Shown one piece after another: positions 26,798-35,876 of a DNA stretch of 64,000 nt (position 1 is its first letter; every line of letters begins with the position of its first letter). Below the pieces are notes generated by a model that was not told the origin of the DNA, ran no database searches, and saw only the letters and a program-made list of their open reading frames with translations. Both the position numbers and the translations under genes were made by a program. The stretch is from Chitinophagales bacterium. Lineage in GTDB: Bacteria; Bacteroidota; Bacteroidia; Chitinophagales; UBA2359. The stretch lies in NCBI GenBank assembly GCA_020636475.1, contig JACJXU010000001.1, positions 372,001 to 436,000 of the forward strand, read 5' to 3'.

Positions 26798-28000
26798 TTA
26801 CTTAGGTAAATAATAGGACCATTCCAACTTAAAATTGTCATCACGGAGATTGAGCAAACGTACGGCGGCAGGCGACAATTTTATCATAATGTCTTGATTT
26901 TCGCCTGTATCGGGCAAACTGCCCACTACTTTTACATACACCGCTCTGCCGTTCATCGGATTTATCACTTTTATAATAGTCTGCGCCGGAATGGTGCGGT
27001 GTAAAGCCAACAGATCGTCCGAAAAAACGCCTTTTTCTTTTATCCACGCTCCTTTTCCTTTGCCAATGTGATACGAATAATAATCTTTGTGGTCTTTTTG
27101 GTAGCGATACATTTTTTCGAAATCGGCAGTAGCATTTTTGCTCGAAGTGGCCGGTGCGGCACTTGTGGCAGTAGTTGTTCCGCCGGTTTTACTTACAATT
27201 AATTGTTGTCCGATTTTGATATTGACATCCGGCATATTATTCAACTGCTGCACTTCGGCTACCGAAAGTCCGTATTGTTGGGCAATAGCAAAAAGTGTTT
27301 CGCCTTTGGCAACGGTGTGCAATTTAGCAGCAGGTGTCACATTTTTTTCCGAAATAGCATACGAATTGTCGGGCATACGCACGGACACGTCACTCCTTCC
27401 CGAAGGAATTATTTTACTGTCGTTGTTTGCCGTAACATTGTAGTCAGCAGTGGCAGTGTTTTGCGGTGGATTTTGATACAAATAATATTTATTTTGCGGA
27501 ATATTTATTCTGTCACCTGCTTTTATAGTTAAGTCGGAAGGAATATTAGGATTCAAACGACTTAGAAGAGGCCACTGCACGTCGTAGCGTTTAGCAATAC
27601 CGTAAAGCGTTTCACCATCGGACACTATGTGTTCAAAAAAGCTGTCGGCTGTCGGACTATTTTCTACGGCAATAAAGTCAAGTTGTTTTGCTTTTTCAGT
27701 AGCCGTTGGTTTTTCGCTTTTTGCCATTGGCGCGCTTTCTACAGTAGTAGTTTTGTTGGGTATAATCAAATTTGTGCCAATAGAAAGCACATTTTTTGCA
27801 TCAATACCATTGGCGGCTGCCAGGGCATCGAGTTTTATACCATAATTGTGTGCAATGGAATACAGAGATTCTCCCGCTACTACAAGGTGTGTTTTAGGAG
27901 TAGTATTCGTATTTTGGGCTGTAATATTGGTACTATACAAGCTAATTACAGCGCAAAAAAGTAAAATGGAACTTTTTTTAGAAAATATAATTTTTTTCAT
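26798..28000 (-). CDS. Exported LysM-repeat protein with RlpA/DPBB-like C-terminus
   Basis: A 400-residue protein with a signal peptide (ILLFCAVISLYSTNITAQ). Three LysM modules follow (about 38-82, 118-165 and 230-275), each with the GE(T/S)LYSIA or GETLFAIA core, separated by Thr/Ala/Pro-rich linkers. The C-terminal ~110 residues (GKGAWIKEKG, ALHRTIPAQTIIKVINPMNGRAVYVKVVGSLPDTG) resemble a double-psi beta-barrel of RlpA type. It binds peptidoglycan in the periplasm; whether the barrel cleaves glycan is unknown. It converges on the TPR gene with a 7-base gap. Confidence 0.85.
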   Translation of the reverse strand: MKKIIFSKKSSILLFCAVISLYSTNITAQNTNTTPKTHLVVAGESLYSIAHNYGIKLDALAAANGIDAKNVLSIGTNLIIPNKTTTVESAPMAKSEKPTATEKAKQLDFIAVENSPTADSFFEHIVSDGETLYGIAKRYDVQWPLLSRLNPNIPSDLTIKAGDRINIPQNKYYLYQNPPQNTATADYNVTANNDSKIIPSGRSDVSVRMPDNSYAISEKNVTPAAKLHTVAKGETLFAIAQQYGLSVAEVQQLNNMPDVNIKIGQQLIVSKTGGTTTATSAAPATSSKNATADFEKMYRYQKDHKDYYSYHIGKGKGAWIKEKGVFSDDLLALHRTIPAQTIIKVINPMNGRAVYVKVVGSLPDTGENQDIMIKLSPAAVRLLNLRDDNFKLEWSYYLPK

Positions 28001-28138
28001 AATACATCAATTCAAAAAATAACTTGGCGAATTTTTTATAGAACATGTTACAAAAAAACTATGCCAATTTGTTGAAAACAACTAATTTCAAGTAAATTTT
28101 TTTAAAAACAAACCTATACATCACATATTACACATCAC

Positions 28139-29527
28139 ATGATAAGATTATTATTTCAAAGTTACAGTCTATTTTTCATAATTCAAACTTTGTTTTGGAT
28201 AAATGTTGGCGCGCAAAACGAAAGCTACTTGCCCAATTTAGACAATTACAAAGACAAAAAAGTTTATGTCTTTGAGCTAAAAGAGGAAATTTTTCCTGCA
28301 GCTTGGCGAAAATGTAAAAACGCACTCACCGAAGCGCAAGAAGCGGGCAGCGATGTTTTTTTGATAGAAATGAACACTTACGGCGGCTTGGTGAACATTG
28401 CCGATTCTATTCGTACCGCATTGCTAAAAACGCCCATGACTTCTATGGTACTCATTGACAACAACGCTGCTTCCGCAGGCGCGCTTATTTCTTTGGCTTG
28501 CGATAGTATTTTTATGGTAAAAGGCGCGCAAATAGGTGCTGCCACAGTAGTAGATGCCGAAGGAAGTCAGTTGCCCGACAAGTATCAATCGTACATGCGT
28601 GCTACTATGCGCTCTACTGCCGAAGTACAAGGACGCGACCCCCTGATTGCCGAAGCGATGGTGGATGACAGAATAAAAATAGCAGGAATTATTGATACCG
28701 GAAAAGTATTGACTTTTACTTCGGAAGAAGCATTTAAACACAATTTTTGCGATGGTATTTTTGATAATGCGCAGGATTTTCTCGAAACATTACAGCCTAA
28801 TACGTCCAATGTGCAATATTATGAAAGCAATTTTATGGACAAAATTATGGCTTGGTTGCTTCATCCGGCTGTAAGCGGCATTTTGCTGATGCTTATTTTG
28901 GGCGGTATTTATTTTGAGCTACAAACGCCCGGCATTGGTTTTCCGTTATTGGTTTCTATCATTGCTATGGTCTTGTATTTCGCGCCTAATTATGTGGAAG
29001 GTTTAGCCGAAAATTGGGAAATTTTACTATTTTTCTTGGGACTTGTCTTGCTGGCACTCGAAATATTCGTCATTCCCGGTTTTGGTATCACCGGAATTTT
29101 GGGCATTGCGTTCATGATAAGTTCATTGGGCTTGAGTCTTGTAGGAAATCAAGGCTTCAATTTTGAGTGGGTAAGTAGTGCGAGTTTGATTCGCGCTTTC
29201 GGGACGGTTATTATTTCTATGGCATTGGCAATTATTGCAATGTTTGGCCTTGGTGGAAGTTTGCTCAATAGCCCTGCTTTCAAAAAATTGTCGCTCGAAA
29301 CCAGTTTACCTTCAAGCAATACGTTGATTAACAAGGAAAACTATCAACAGATTGGAAAAACTGCCCGAACTATTACCGACTTGCGCCCTTCGGGCATTAT
29401 ATTATTGGATAATGAACGCGTTGACGCTGTGACTTCGGGAGCTTTTATTCCCAAAAACACGACCGTAAATATTGTCGATTTTCGCGAAAATCATTTTGTA
29501 GTGGAAAATAATGATGCTTTTAGTTGA
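28139..29527 (+). CDS. NfeD family membrane serine protease
   Basis: A 462-residue protein of the long NfeD type. After a signal-anchor, the ClpP-like domain (about 40-220) has MNTYGG, Ser112 in NNAASAGALI and Lys148 in PDKYQSYMRATMRS, a Ser-Lys dyad. Four or five membrane helices follow (about 240-380), then an OB-fold NfeD domain (TARTITDLRPSGIILLDNERVDAVTSGAFI). Such proteins partner stomatin/SPFH proteins; none is visible nearby. The product is probably a membrane protease. Confidence 0.92.
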   Translation: MIRLLFQSYSLFFIIQTLFWINVGAQNESYLPNLDNYKDKKVYVFELKEEIFPAAWRKCKNALTEAQEAGSDVFLIEMNTYGGLVNIADSIRTALLKTPMTSMVLIDNNAASAGALISLACDSIFMVKGAQIGAATVVDAEGSQLPDKYQSYMRATMRSTAEVQGRDPLIAEAMVDDRIKIAGIIDTGKVLTFTSEEAFKHNFCDGIFDNAQDFLETLQPNTSNVQYYESNFMDKIMAWLLHPAVSGILLMLILGGIYFELQTPGIGFPLLVSIIAMVLYFAPNYVEGLAENWEILLFFLGLVLLALEIFVIPGFGITGILGIAFMISSLGLSLVGNQGFNFEWVSSASLIRAFGTVIISMALAIIAMFGLGGSLLNSPAFKKLSLETSLPSSNTLINKENYQQIGKTARTITDLRPSGIILLDNERVDAVTSGAFIPKNTTVNIVDFRENHFVVENNDAFS

Positions 29528-29627
29528 ATTTTATCCTATAATTTTACAACAAAATCATATTTTCTAAAACCTCAATGCCTTTGCGGTGTTTTGTAACCAA
29601 ATAATTTTTTTTAATATTCACTAAATA

Positions 29628-30953
29628 ATGGCTTCAAAATCTTCCAATCGTTTAATCGTCATTTTACTTATCATTGCCGCATTGCTCATAGTAGGCGTAA
29701 TTGTCGCCAAAAAAATGGGCTTTATCAACACCACAAAACCCACCAAAGTAAGTACAGAAGCCACAAGCAGGCGCACTATTATTGAATTAGTAAGTGGTAG
29801 TGGCAAAATTCAGCCGGAAGTAGAAGTAAAAATAAGTCCCGATGTATCGGGTGAAATAGTGGAACTATTGGTGGAAGAAGGCGATTCGGTGAAAAAAGGA
29901 CAACGCTTGGCGCGCATCAAGCCCGATATGTACAATTCGCTGGTGGAACAAGCCGAAGCGGCGGTAAATTCTGCTAAAGCAAACGCTGCCAATGCACAGG
30001 CACGCATTAAACAATTGGAAGTACAACGCGACCAGCAACAACGCGACTTGGAACGCAACCGCCAACTTAATCGCGAAGGGCTTTTGTCGCAAGTAGAACT
30101 TCAAAACAGCGAAACCTTATACCAATCGACTTTAATGGAAATAGATGCTGCCAAAGAAAGTACCAAAGCTGCCAATTTTAATATAAATAGTGCCCAAGCC
30201 AACCTTAAAGAAGCGAACAACAATTTGGGAAAAACTACTTTGTACGCACCTATGTCGGGCATTATTTCGCGCCTTAATGTGAAAGAAGGCGAGCGAGTAG
30301 TAGGAACTTCGCAGTTTGAGGGCACCGAAATGTTGCGCATTGCCGACTACGCCAATATGGAAGTGCGTGTGGATGTGAGCGAGAACGATATTATTAAGGT
30401 TTCCGAAGGTGATACGGCAATGGTGGAAGTTGATGCTTATTTAGATAAAAAATTTGTAGGCATCGTCACCCAAATTTCCAATACCAACAACTCTACGGCG
30501 AGTCTTGCTGCCAGCACAGACCAACTTACGAATTATACGGTAAAAATTCGCCTGTTGAAAAGTTCCTATGCCGATTTGCTGCAAAATGGCAAAAGTTTTC
30601 CTTTCCGCCCTGAAATGTCCGCTTCGGCAGATATACAAACGCTTACGCTCCGCAATATTATTACGGTGCCTATTGAAAGTGTAACCTTAAAAGTGGCAGA
30701 AGATAGCCTACAATCGGCACAAAATATGGCAAAACAGGAAATAGTTTTTGTAGAAAGCAATGGCATTGTACTCGAACAAAATGTGGTATCAGGTATTCAG
30801 GATGACAATTATATAGAGATAAAAAAAGGACTTGAGGAGGGCAAAATGGTAGTAACGGCGCCTTATCGTGCTATTACTAAATTTTTGAAAGACAGCACTG
30901 CCGTAGAAGTAGTGAGCAAGGAGGAATTGTTTAAGGAGGAGTTGAAGGAGTAA
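29628..30953 (+). CDS. HlyD/MacA-like efflux periplasmic adaptor
   Basis: A 441-residue adaptor with one N-terminal membrane anchor (LIVILLIIAALLIVGVIVA). The lipoyl half-motifs are VSPDV-like ISPDVSGEIVELLVEEGDSVKKGQ and TTLYAPMSGIISRLNVKEGE, separated by a coiled-coil hairpin (about 100-195). The beta-barrel and membrane-proximal domains follow. It bridges an inner-membrane ABC or RND pump to an outer-membrane channel. Such genes normally sit next to the transporter (for example MacB), but the next gene here is unrelated and looks foreign. Confidence 0.9.
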   Translation: MASKSSNRLIVILLIIAALLIVGVIVAKKMGFINTTKPTKVSTEATSRRTIIELVSGSGKIQPEVEVKISPDVSGEIVELLVEEGDSVKKGQRLARIKPDMYNSLVEQAEAAVNSAKANAANAQARIKQLEVQRDQQQRDLERNRQLNREGLLSQVELQNSETLYQSTLMEIDAAKESTKAANFNINSAQANLKEANNNLGKTTLYAPMSGIISRLNVKEGERVVGTSQFEGTEMLRIADYANMEVRVDVSENDIIKVSEGDTAMVEVDAYLDKKFVGIVTQISNTNNSTASLAASTDQLTNYTVKIRLLKSSYADLLQNGKSFPFRPEMSASADIQTLTLRNIITVPIESVTLKVAEDSLQSAQNMAKQEIVFVESNGIVLEQNVVSGIQDDNYIEIKKGLEEGKMVVTAPYRAITKFLKDSTAVEVVSKEELFKEELKE

Positions 30954-30986
30954 TGTTGTATATTTAACCTACAAATAATTTTTACT

Positions 30987-32186
30987 ATGAAAAAAGAAAA
31001 TATTTTTTCCGTTCACAAATTTGATATAAAAAGATATCAAAACTTACAAAAAAATGCGACCTCCGCCATTAGCAGCAGGCTTGATGCAATTAAAATGTTT
31101 AACGATGGAAAAACGGTTTCATTTATTGCAGATCAACTTGGCGTAAAAGAAAATACCGTAAACACTTGGCTAAATATCTATCAAAACGAAGGTTTTTTCG
31201 GTTTGGTAAACATTACCTCTTCACAAAGTTTAAATCCCAACCCTCAACAGCTCAGAAGACAAAATAATATTGAAATTTACCTTCCTTATTCAAAAGTACA
31301 AATACTAAAAGCAATAAGAGATAATAACATTCCCACCACACACACCATAAATGATGATGTGTATGATTTATTAGCCGATTTAGCACCAACGGGCTATAAT
31401 CTTATCAGCGACCACAATATTGCTTCTGTATATATTCTTATCGGACAAAGCAACGCCAATGGTGGAGGCTTAAATGGCGATAATATAAGCAGTAATTTAC
31501 CCCAAGCACTACAAGGTCCATTGTATCAGGTATATACTTGGAATAACTGGACGAGTTCTTTTGAAATATTACAAGTTGGCGTAAATAATCGTTTTCCAAC
31601 CAATATTCCAGATTCTCGCTTTGGCACAGAAATAAGAACTGGTATTCGGGTTCGCAGCTATCGAAAAGAACCCTTTTACTTGGTGAAATATGCCGTAGGC
31701 GGGACATCATTAGCTCCAGATAATAGAGTAAATCCAAAATCTGATTGGTCGCCAAACGCCGGAGAGTTATTTGATGATTTTAGTGTACAATATCGCAATG
31801 CTATAAATAATTTGACATCATTAGGTAAAATTCCTTTATTAAAAGGCGTTATTTGGATACAAGGTGAGGCTGATGCGCAAAACTTAAACGATGCTAATGC
31901 CTATTATAACAACCTGTACCTCAATGCCGACAGTTTATTCAATCGTTTGGCAAGACTCACTGCTGATTCCTATTTTCAGTTTATTTTGTCGGGATTAAAT
32001 AATACTGTGCCATTTCCTTATTTCAACAAAATAAATCAAGCTATGATTAATACGGCAACGCAAAGTCCCAATATTCATTACATTTCAAATATTGGCACAT
32101 CACTACAAGCAGATAATGTGCATTACGATGCAGAAGGATTTAAAAGACTTTCTAACAAAATCTATAATTTGATAAAAGATTTTTAA
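30987..32186 (+). CDS. Helix-turn-helix protein fused to SGNH/SASA-type esterase
   Basis: A 399-residue protein without signal peptide. Residues 32-65 (DAIKMFNDGKTVSFIADQLGV, then NTVNTWLNIY) form a transposase/phage-type helix-turn-helix. From about 147, the SGNH hydrolase layout of sialate-O-acetylesterase/CE6 proteins appears: Ser155 in GQSNANGG, the GGTS oxyanion block (239-241), WIQGEAD (290-296) and Asp376/His379 in DNVHYD. So all catalytic blocks are present. AT-rich, Asn-rich coding differs from neighbours, suggesting transfer. CE6-type enzymes are usually exported, so a cytoplasmic DNA-binding version is odd. The role is unknown. Confidence 0.75.
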   Translation: MKKENIFSVHKFDIKRYQNLQKNATSAISSRLDAIKMFNDGKTVSFIADQLGVKENTVNTWLNIYQNEGFFGLVNITSSQSLNPNPQQLRRQNNIEIYLPYSKVQILKAIRDNNIPTTHTINDDVYDLLADLAPTGYNLISDHNIASVYILIGQSNANGGGLNGDNISSNLPQALQGPLYQVYTWNNWTSSFEILQVGVNNRFPTNIPDSRFGTEIRTGIRVRSYRKEPFYLVKYAVGGTSLAPDNRVNPKSDWSPNAGELFDDFSVQYRNAINNLTSLGKIPLLKGVIWIQGEADAQNLNDANAYYNNLYLNADSLFNRLARLTADSYFQFILSGLNNTVPFPYFNKINQAMINTATQSPNIHYISNIGTSLQADNVHYDAEGFKRLSNKIYNLIKDF

Positions 32187-32330
32187 ACCTCATCCCACAA
32201 AAACATAATTCACCGTATATTTTATATCCTCAAGGCTTTTACGGTTTGGGTATTAGTTTTTGTGTAAAAAAAAAACGAAAATTCGGGCTATTCTGCTGCC
32301 AAAATATAAAATTTGAAGTCGGAAGCAATA

Positions 32331-32363
32331 AAAAAGGTTGCAGTTTTGTACTACAACCTTTTT
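32331..32363. terminator. Bidirectional terminator between convergent genes
   Basis: AAAAAGGTTG (32331-32340) pairs with CAACCTTTTT (32354-32363). A/T runs are built into the stem ends, so it can serve both the HTH-SASA gene and the convergent T9SS gene. Confidence 0.8.
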
Positions 32364-32392
32364 AAAACTAATTATAAACTGAAAAAGAAAAA

Positions 32393-34321
32393 CTAATGCT
32401 GTACGACCATCTTTAAAGTAAATGGCTCTTGTGTACTTGCCGTAAGCAAACGCACAAAGTAAATGCCATTGGGCAATGTTGAAGTATCGTAGCTAAGATT
32501 ATTAGTACCTTCTTGAAGTTGTATTTCCGTTGTTTTTAATACTTGTCCTTGCAAATTAATAAGTGAAACACTTGCGGTGGCATCTATTTCTGCTTGAATA
32601 ATTAAATTACAAAGCTGATTGCTCGGATTGGGTACTAAAAGCATTTCTCCACTGAAGTTCGGGTCTGCATTTACAATTTTGCCGTCTGTTTTAGCAGCAA
32701 CACAAGCACCAATCATTGCTACAAACTGATTCATATCTGCAACCGTAACATTGAAACTTGGCAATAAATCTACATAATCTCCGGCTACATAGCTTACTAT
32801 ATTGCTACCAGTTGCCGTCAAAGTAACCGTATTAGTAGCAGTTACCGTATTCGTTGCCGATTGCGTACTACTCATATCAGTAATAGGAGCCGAAACCATC
32901 AAAGTAGCAGGACAAGCTGGTGCGAAATACCCACAGGTAGGGAAAGGTATTGCTGCCGTAGCATTGGTCAATTCATTGTCAAGAGCGTTAATTCCACTTA
33001 AACTCCAGTTATTTATATCAAAAGGAAAATCCGGACCTGTGCCGGGCAATCTGCTCACCCAACCATCTAAATAATCCCAAGCTGTTCCAGTGCCATCTAC
33101 ATTAGGGTCTCCATACTCATCAATCGCAACACCACTGCAATAAAGCAACACAGCATCGTCGCCATTTATTGTATTGCTACCCCAAATATAGTCTGCATTA
33201 AATCCAAAGAAATTATAAAATCCGGTAGAATCATTGGTTACATACAAACAAGTTCCTGCCAAAACCATATCTGCCGGGAAAGTATATTCTTGTCCGGTTG
33301 AGCCTGTTCCATTTGCGGCTATTTCCAAACCATACTGACTTAAGTCAGCAATATCGGCAGTTACAGCTAATTCTATTACTTTGGGTACACCACCCGTTAG
33401 CGGACCATCTACTAATCCACTCAATACCAAATCGCAACTTGCACATGACGCAGGGGCAGTATATAGTCCATTTACTGTCATAGAGCAAAGTGCATCGTCT
33501 GTAAATAATGCTGTAACATTTACAGATTGTCCGTTAGAGGTTAATCCCGTAAGTGTTACAGTTTGCGGGCTTGTGCCAATTGCAAAAGTTTGTCCATTTA
33601 CACTCAAAGAACCCGTAGCTGGTGCATCAACAAAAGTTACTGTTATATCAACTGTATAAGTATTATCCGCAGGATTACAAGCCGAAGGCGTTCCTGCACT
33701 GATATTGCTTATAGCACAAGTTGATGAAGAACCCGCATAGGTCTGCAAAGGAAAAGGAGCTGTACAAGTAGCATTGGTGGTGCCTCCTTCCAATTGATTT
33801 ATGCCAGCAGCCGTCCACTCCGAAACAGTAAAAGTTGCATTAGGTCCTGTCCCTGTATTTCTGTACAACCAACTATCCAAGTATTCCCAAGAGGTTCCTG
33901 TTCCATTTACTAAAGGATCACCGACTACATCACTCACCGTACCCAAGTAATAAAGACCTACTGCATCATTACCATTTGGTGTCAATCCCCCCCAAGCATA
34001 ATTGGGCGCAAAGCCAAAAAATGAAGTAAAATTAGGACTTTCAGAAGCTACATAAATATACGTTCCGGCTGGTACAGCAACTGCCGGGAAAGTGTAGGTA
34101 GGAGTTGCAGGTAAGCCGCCGCCATTAGAAGCTAAACCCAAACCAAACTCAGATAAGTCGGCGATAGCATTTACAGCATAAAGTTCTAATGCTTTTGGTG
34201 TTCCGCCCGTTAGCGGACCATCAGCAATACCAGTAATAACCAAATCTCCGGCAGCAGCTTGGGCAGTAAAATTCAAACCTAATAGGAAAATTCCTATAAA
34301 AGCGATAACTTTTTTTATCAT
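32393..34321 (-). CDS. T9SS-exported protein with two lamin-tail-like modules
   Basis: A 642-residue protein: signal peptide (AFIGIFLLGLNFTAQA), then two homologous ~170-residue modules (about 23-195 and 293-460). Each runs DLV..G..DGPLTGG.PK..EL, YTFPA, FFGF, NG.DAV.LYY and GTG..W.YLD.W, resembling lamin-tail-domain (LTD) beta-sandwiches. A Cys-containing Ig-like spacer separates them. The C-terminal ~85 residues form a type A T9SS sorting domain (LVPNPSNQLCNL, LINLQGQVLKTTE, LPNGIYFVRLL). It is probably surface-bound or secreted; the ligand is unknown. The duplication appears recent by the close match of the modules. Confidence 0.85.
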   Translation of the reverse strand: MIKKVIAFIGIFLLGLNFTAQAAAGDLVITGIADGPLTGGTPKALELYAVNAIADLSEFGLGLASNGGGLPATPTYTFPAVAVPAGTYIYVASESPNFTSFFGFAPNYAWGGLTPNGNDAVGLYYLGTVSDVVGDPLVNGTGTSWEYLDSWLYRNTGTGPNATFTVSEWTAAGINQLEGGTTNATCTAPFPLQTYAGSSSTCAISNISAGTPSACNPADNTYTVDITVTFVDAPATGSLSVNGQTFAIGTSPQTVTLTGLTSNGQSVNVTALFTDDALCSMTVNGLYTAPASCASCDLVLSGLVDGPLTGGVPKVIELAVTADIADLSQYGLEIAANGTGSTGQEYTFPADMVLAGTCLYVTNDSTGFYNFFGFNADYIWGSNTINGDDAVLLYCSGVAIDEYGDPNVDGTGTAWDYLDGWVSRLPGTGPDFPFDINNWSLSGINALDNELTNATAAIPFPTCGYFAPACPATLMVSAPITDMSSTQSATNTVTATNTVTLTATGSNIVSYVAGDYVDLLPSFNVTVADMNQFVAMIGACVAAKTDGKIVNADPNFSGEMLLVPNPSNQLCNLIIQAEIDATASVSLINLQGQVLKTTEIQLQEGTNNLSYDTSTLPNGIYFVRLLTASTQEPFTLKMVVQH

Positions 34322-34440
34322 AAAAATATTTTTTTGTAAAAGATAATAATTGCTTGTTACTTATCTTCTTGTAAAATACAAATTTACTAAAAAATAAGAT
34401 AACAAAGATTAAAATAGCAATAATTAATCTTTAAGGAAAA

Positions 34441-34971
34441 TTAAAATACCAAAAACTCCTGAATTTGCTGTTCTATCGCCTTACGCGTTGCTTCTTGTGT
34501 AAGGTTTCCTTCGGCATCAAGCTGTGTATTTATTAAGGAAAGAGGTAATTTATTAGGTAAAACATGTGCTTTTAAGTAGTGAAAAGCATTCGACATAGCA
34601 TCTAATCCGCGCAAATTGCCACCTCTTCCGCTGGCAATGCCCACCAAGCATATTTTTTTATAATTCCATACACGTTTTATATCCGACAAATCCACTATCA
34701 GCTTAAAAATACCCGGAAACAAACCGTTGTATTCCGGCAATAAAATGATAAATTTTTCGGGAGGAACAAGATATTTTTCCTGAAATGCCGCAAAATCGGG
34801 CGGCGTTTTATGGTACATAGTAGGCGAAAGTTGAAAATTTTGGGGAAAATCTTTTGCCAAATCCACCAAAGTGTGTTCTACCGATAAGTTGCTAAGTATT
34901 TCGCTGTAAATTGTTGCTATTTTGCCCGTGCTACTATTCAGCCGATTCGTGCCACATAAAATACAAATCAT
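34441..34971 (-). CDS. NADPH-dependent FMN reductase family protein
   Basis: I start at ATG 34971 (MICILCGTNRLNSSTGK), the usual flavodoxin-like N-terminus; the longer frame adds 62 residues with no homology-like pattern. The ~176-residue protein has the FMN phosphate loop TNRLNSSTGK, PEYNGLFPGIFKLIVD and GIASGRGGNLRGLDAM, typical of NAD(P)H:FMN/quinone reductases. It is cytoplasmic; the substrate is not determined. It diverges from the metal-hydrolase gene. Confidence 0.9.
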   Translation of the reverse strand: MICILCGTNRLNSSTGKIATIYSEILSNLSVEHTLVDLAKDFPQNFQLSPTMYHKTPPDFAAFQEKYLVPPEKFIILLPEYNGLFPGIFKLIVDLSDIKRVWNYKKICLVGIASGRGGNLRGLDAMSNAFHYLKAHVLPNKLPLSLINTQLDAEGNLTQEATRKAIEQQIQEFLVF

Positions 34972-35133
34972 ATTGTTTTTGTTTGGGTGTAAAATAGCAC
35001 ATACAAACATTCGCAAACAAATGTTCATAAACACTGACAAAAATTGCATAAATTTGCAAACAAATAAAGAATATCTACAAAAGCCGCCAATCAATAATTT
35101 GGTTTTTTGCGTTAAATAAAAGCATATCGTTTC

Positions 35134-35823
35134 ATGAAAATTACCTATTACGGTCATGCGTGTTTTGGTGTTGAAATTGCCGGAAAAAAACTGCTCTTCG
35201 ACCCGTTTATTCGCCCCAATCCACTAGCAAAGCATATTAATATTGACGACATTGCGGCGGATTATATTTTGCTTAGTCACGGACACGAAGATCATGTAGC
35301 TGATGCCTTATACTTAGCCGAGCGCAACAAGGCAACCATCATTGCTTGTTTTGAAATATGTACGTGGTTTGCCCAGAAATTCAACTACAACAATTCTATT
35401 GCCATGAATATTGGCGGAAAAGTACAAACAGATGTAGCGGGCATTAAAGCAGTTGCGGCAATTCATTCCAGCGTATTGCCCGATGGCACTTATGGCGGAA
35501 ATCCCATGGGTTTTGTAATTGACAGCAAAGAAGGTGATTTTTATTATTCCGGCGACACGGCACTTAGCATGGACATGAAACTCATTCCCGCCTACGCACA
35601 CATAGATTTTATGTTTCTTTGCATTGGCGATGTATTTACTATGGGCATAGACGACGCTATTCGCGCTGCCGATTTTTTGGATTGCAAATACACTATTGGC
35701 ATGCATTTCAATACTTTTGACCCAATAAAAATTGATAAATCGGCTGCTATACAGCGTTTTAGAGATAAAAAGTATGAATTGAAGTTATTGGAAATAGGTG
35801 AAACAATTCATTGGAAAGCGTAG
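35134..35823 (+). CDS. Metal-dependent hydrolase, UPF0173/UlaG-like metallo-beta-lactamase fold
   Basis: A 229-residue single-domain protein. It opens MKITYYGHACF and has DPFIRPNP, the metal ligands His49-x-His51-x-Asp53-His54 (LLSHGHEDH), then IHSS, YSGDTAL and GMHFNTF. This is the compact UPF0173 (YtkL) layout. The reaction is not known for the family. A TAAATTTG box at 35049-35056 may be its promoter. Confidence 0.92.
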   Translation: MKITYYGHACFGVEIAGKKLLFDPFIRPNPLAKHINIDDIAADYILLSHGHEDHVADALYLAERNKATIIACFEICTWFAQKFNYNNSIAMNIGGKVQTDVAGIKAVAAIHSSVLPDGTYGGNPMGFVIDSKEGDFYYSGDTALSMDMKLIPAYAHIDFMFLCIGDVFTMGIDDAIRAADFLDCKYTIGMHFNTFDPIKIDKSAAIQRFRDKKYELKLLEIGETIHWKA

Positions 35824-35876
35824 CATAAATTTTTGTATTTTTAAATTTTAAAAGACAGTATTTCGAACAACAATAA

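Noticed and set aside
30987..31200. Calling the HTH-SASA gene a transposase because of its N-terminus
   Set aside because: No DDE or other recombinase catalytic block follows the HTH; the rest matches SGNH esterase motifs, and there are no inverted ends.
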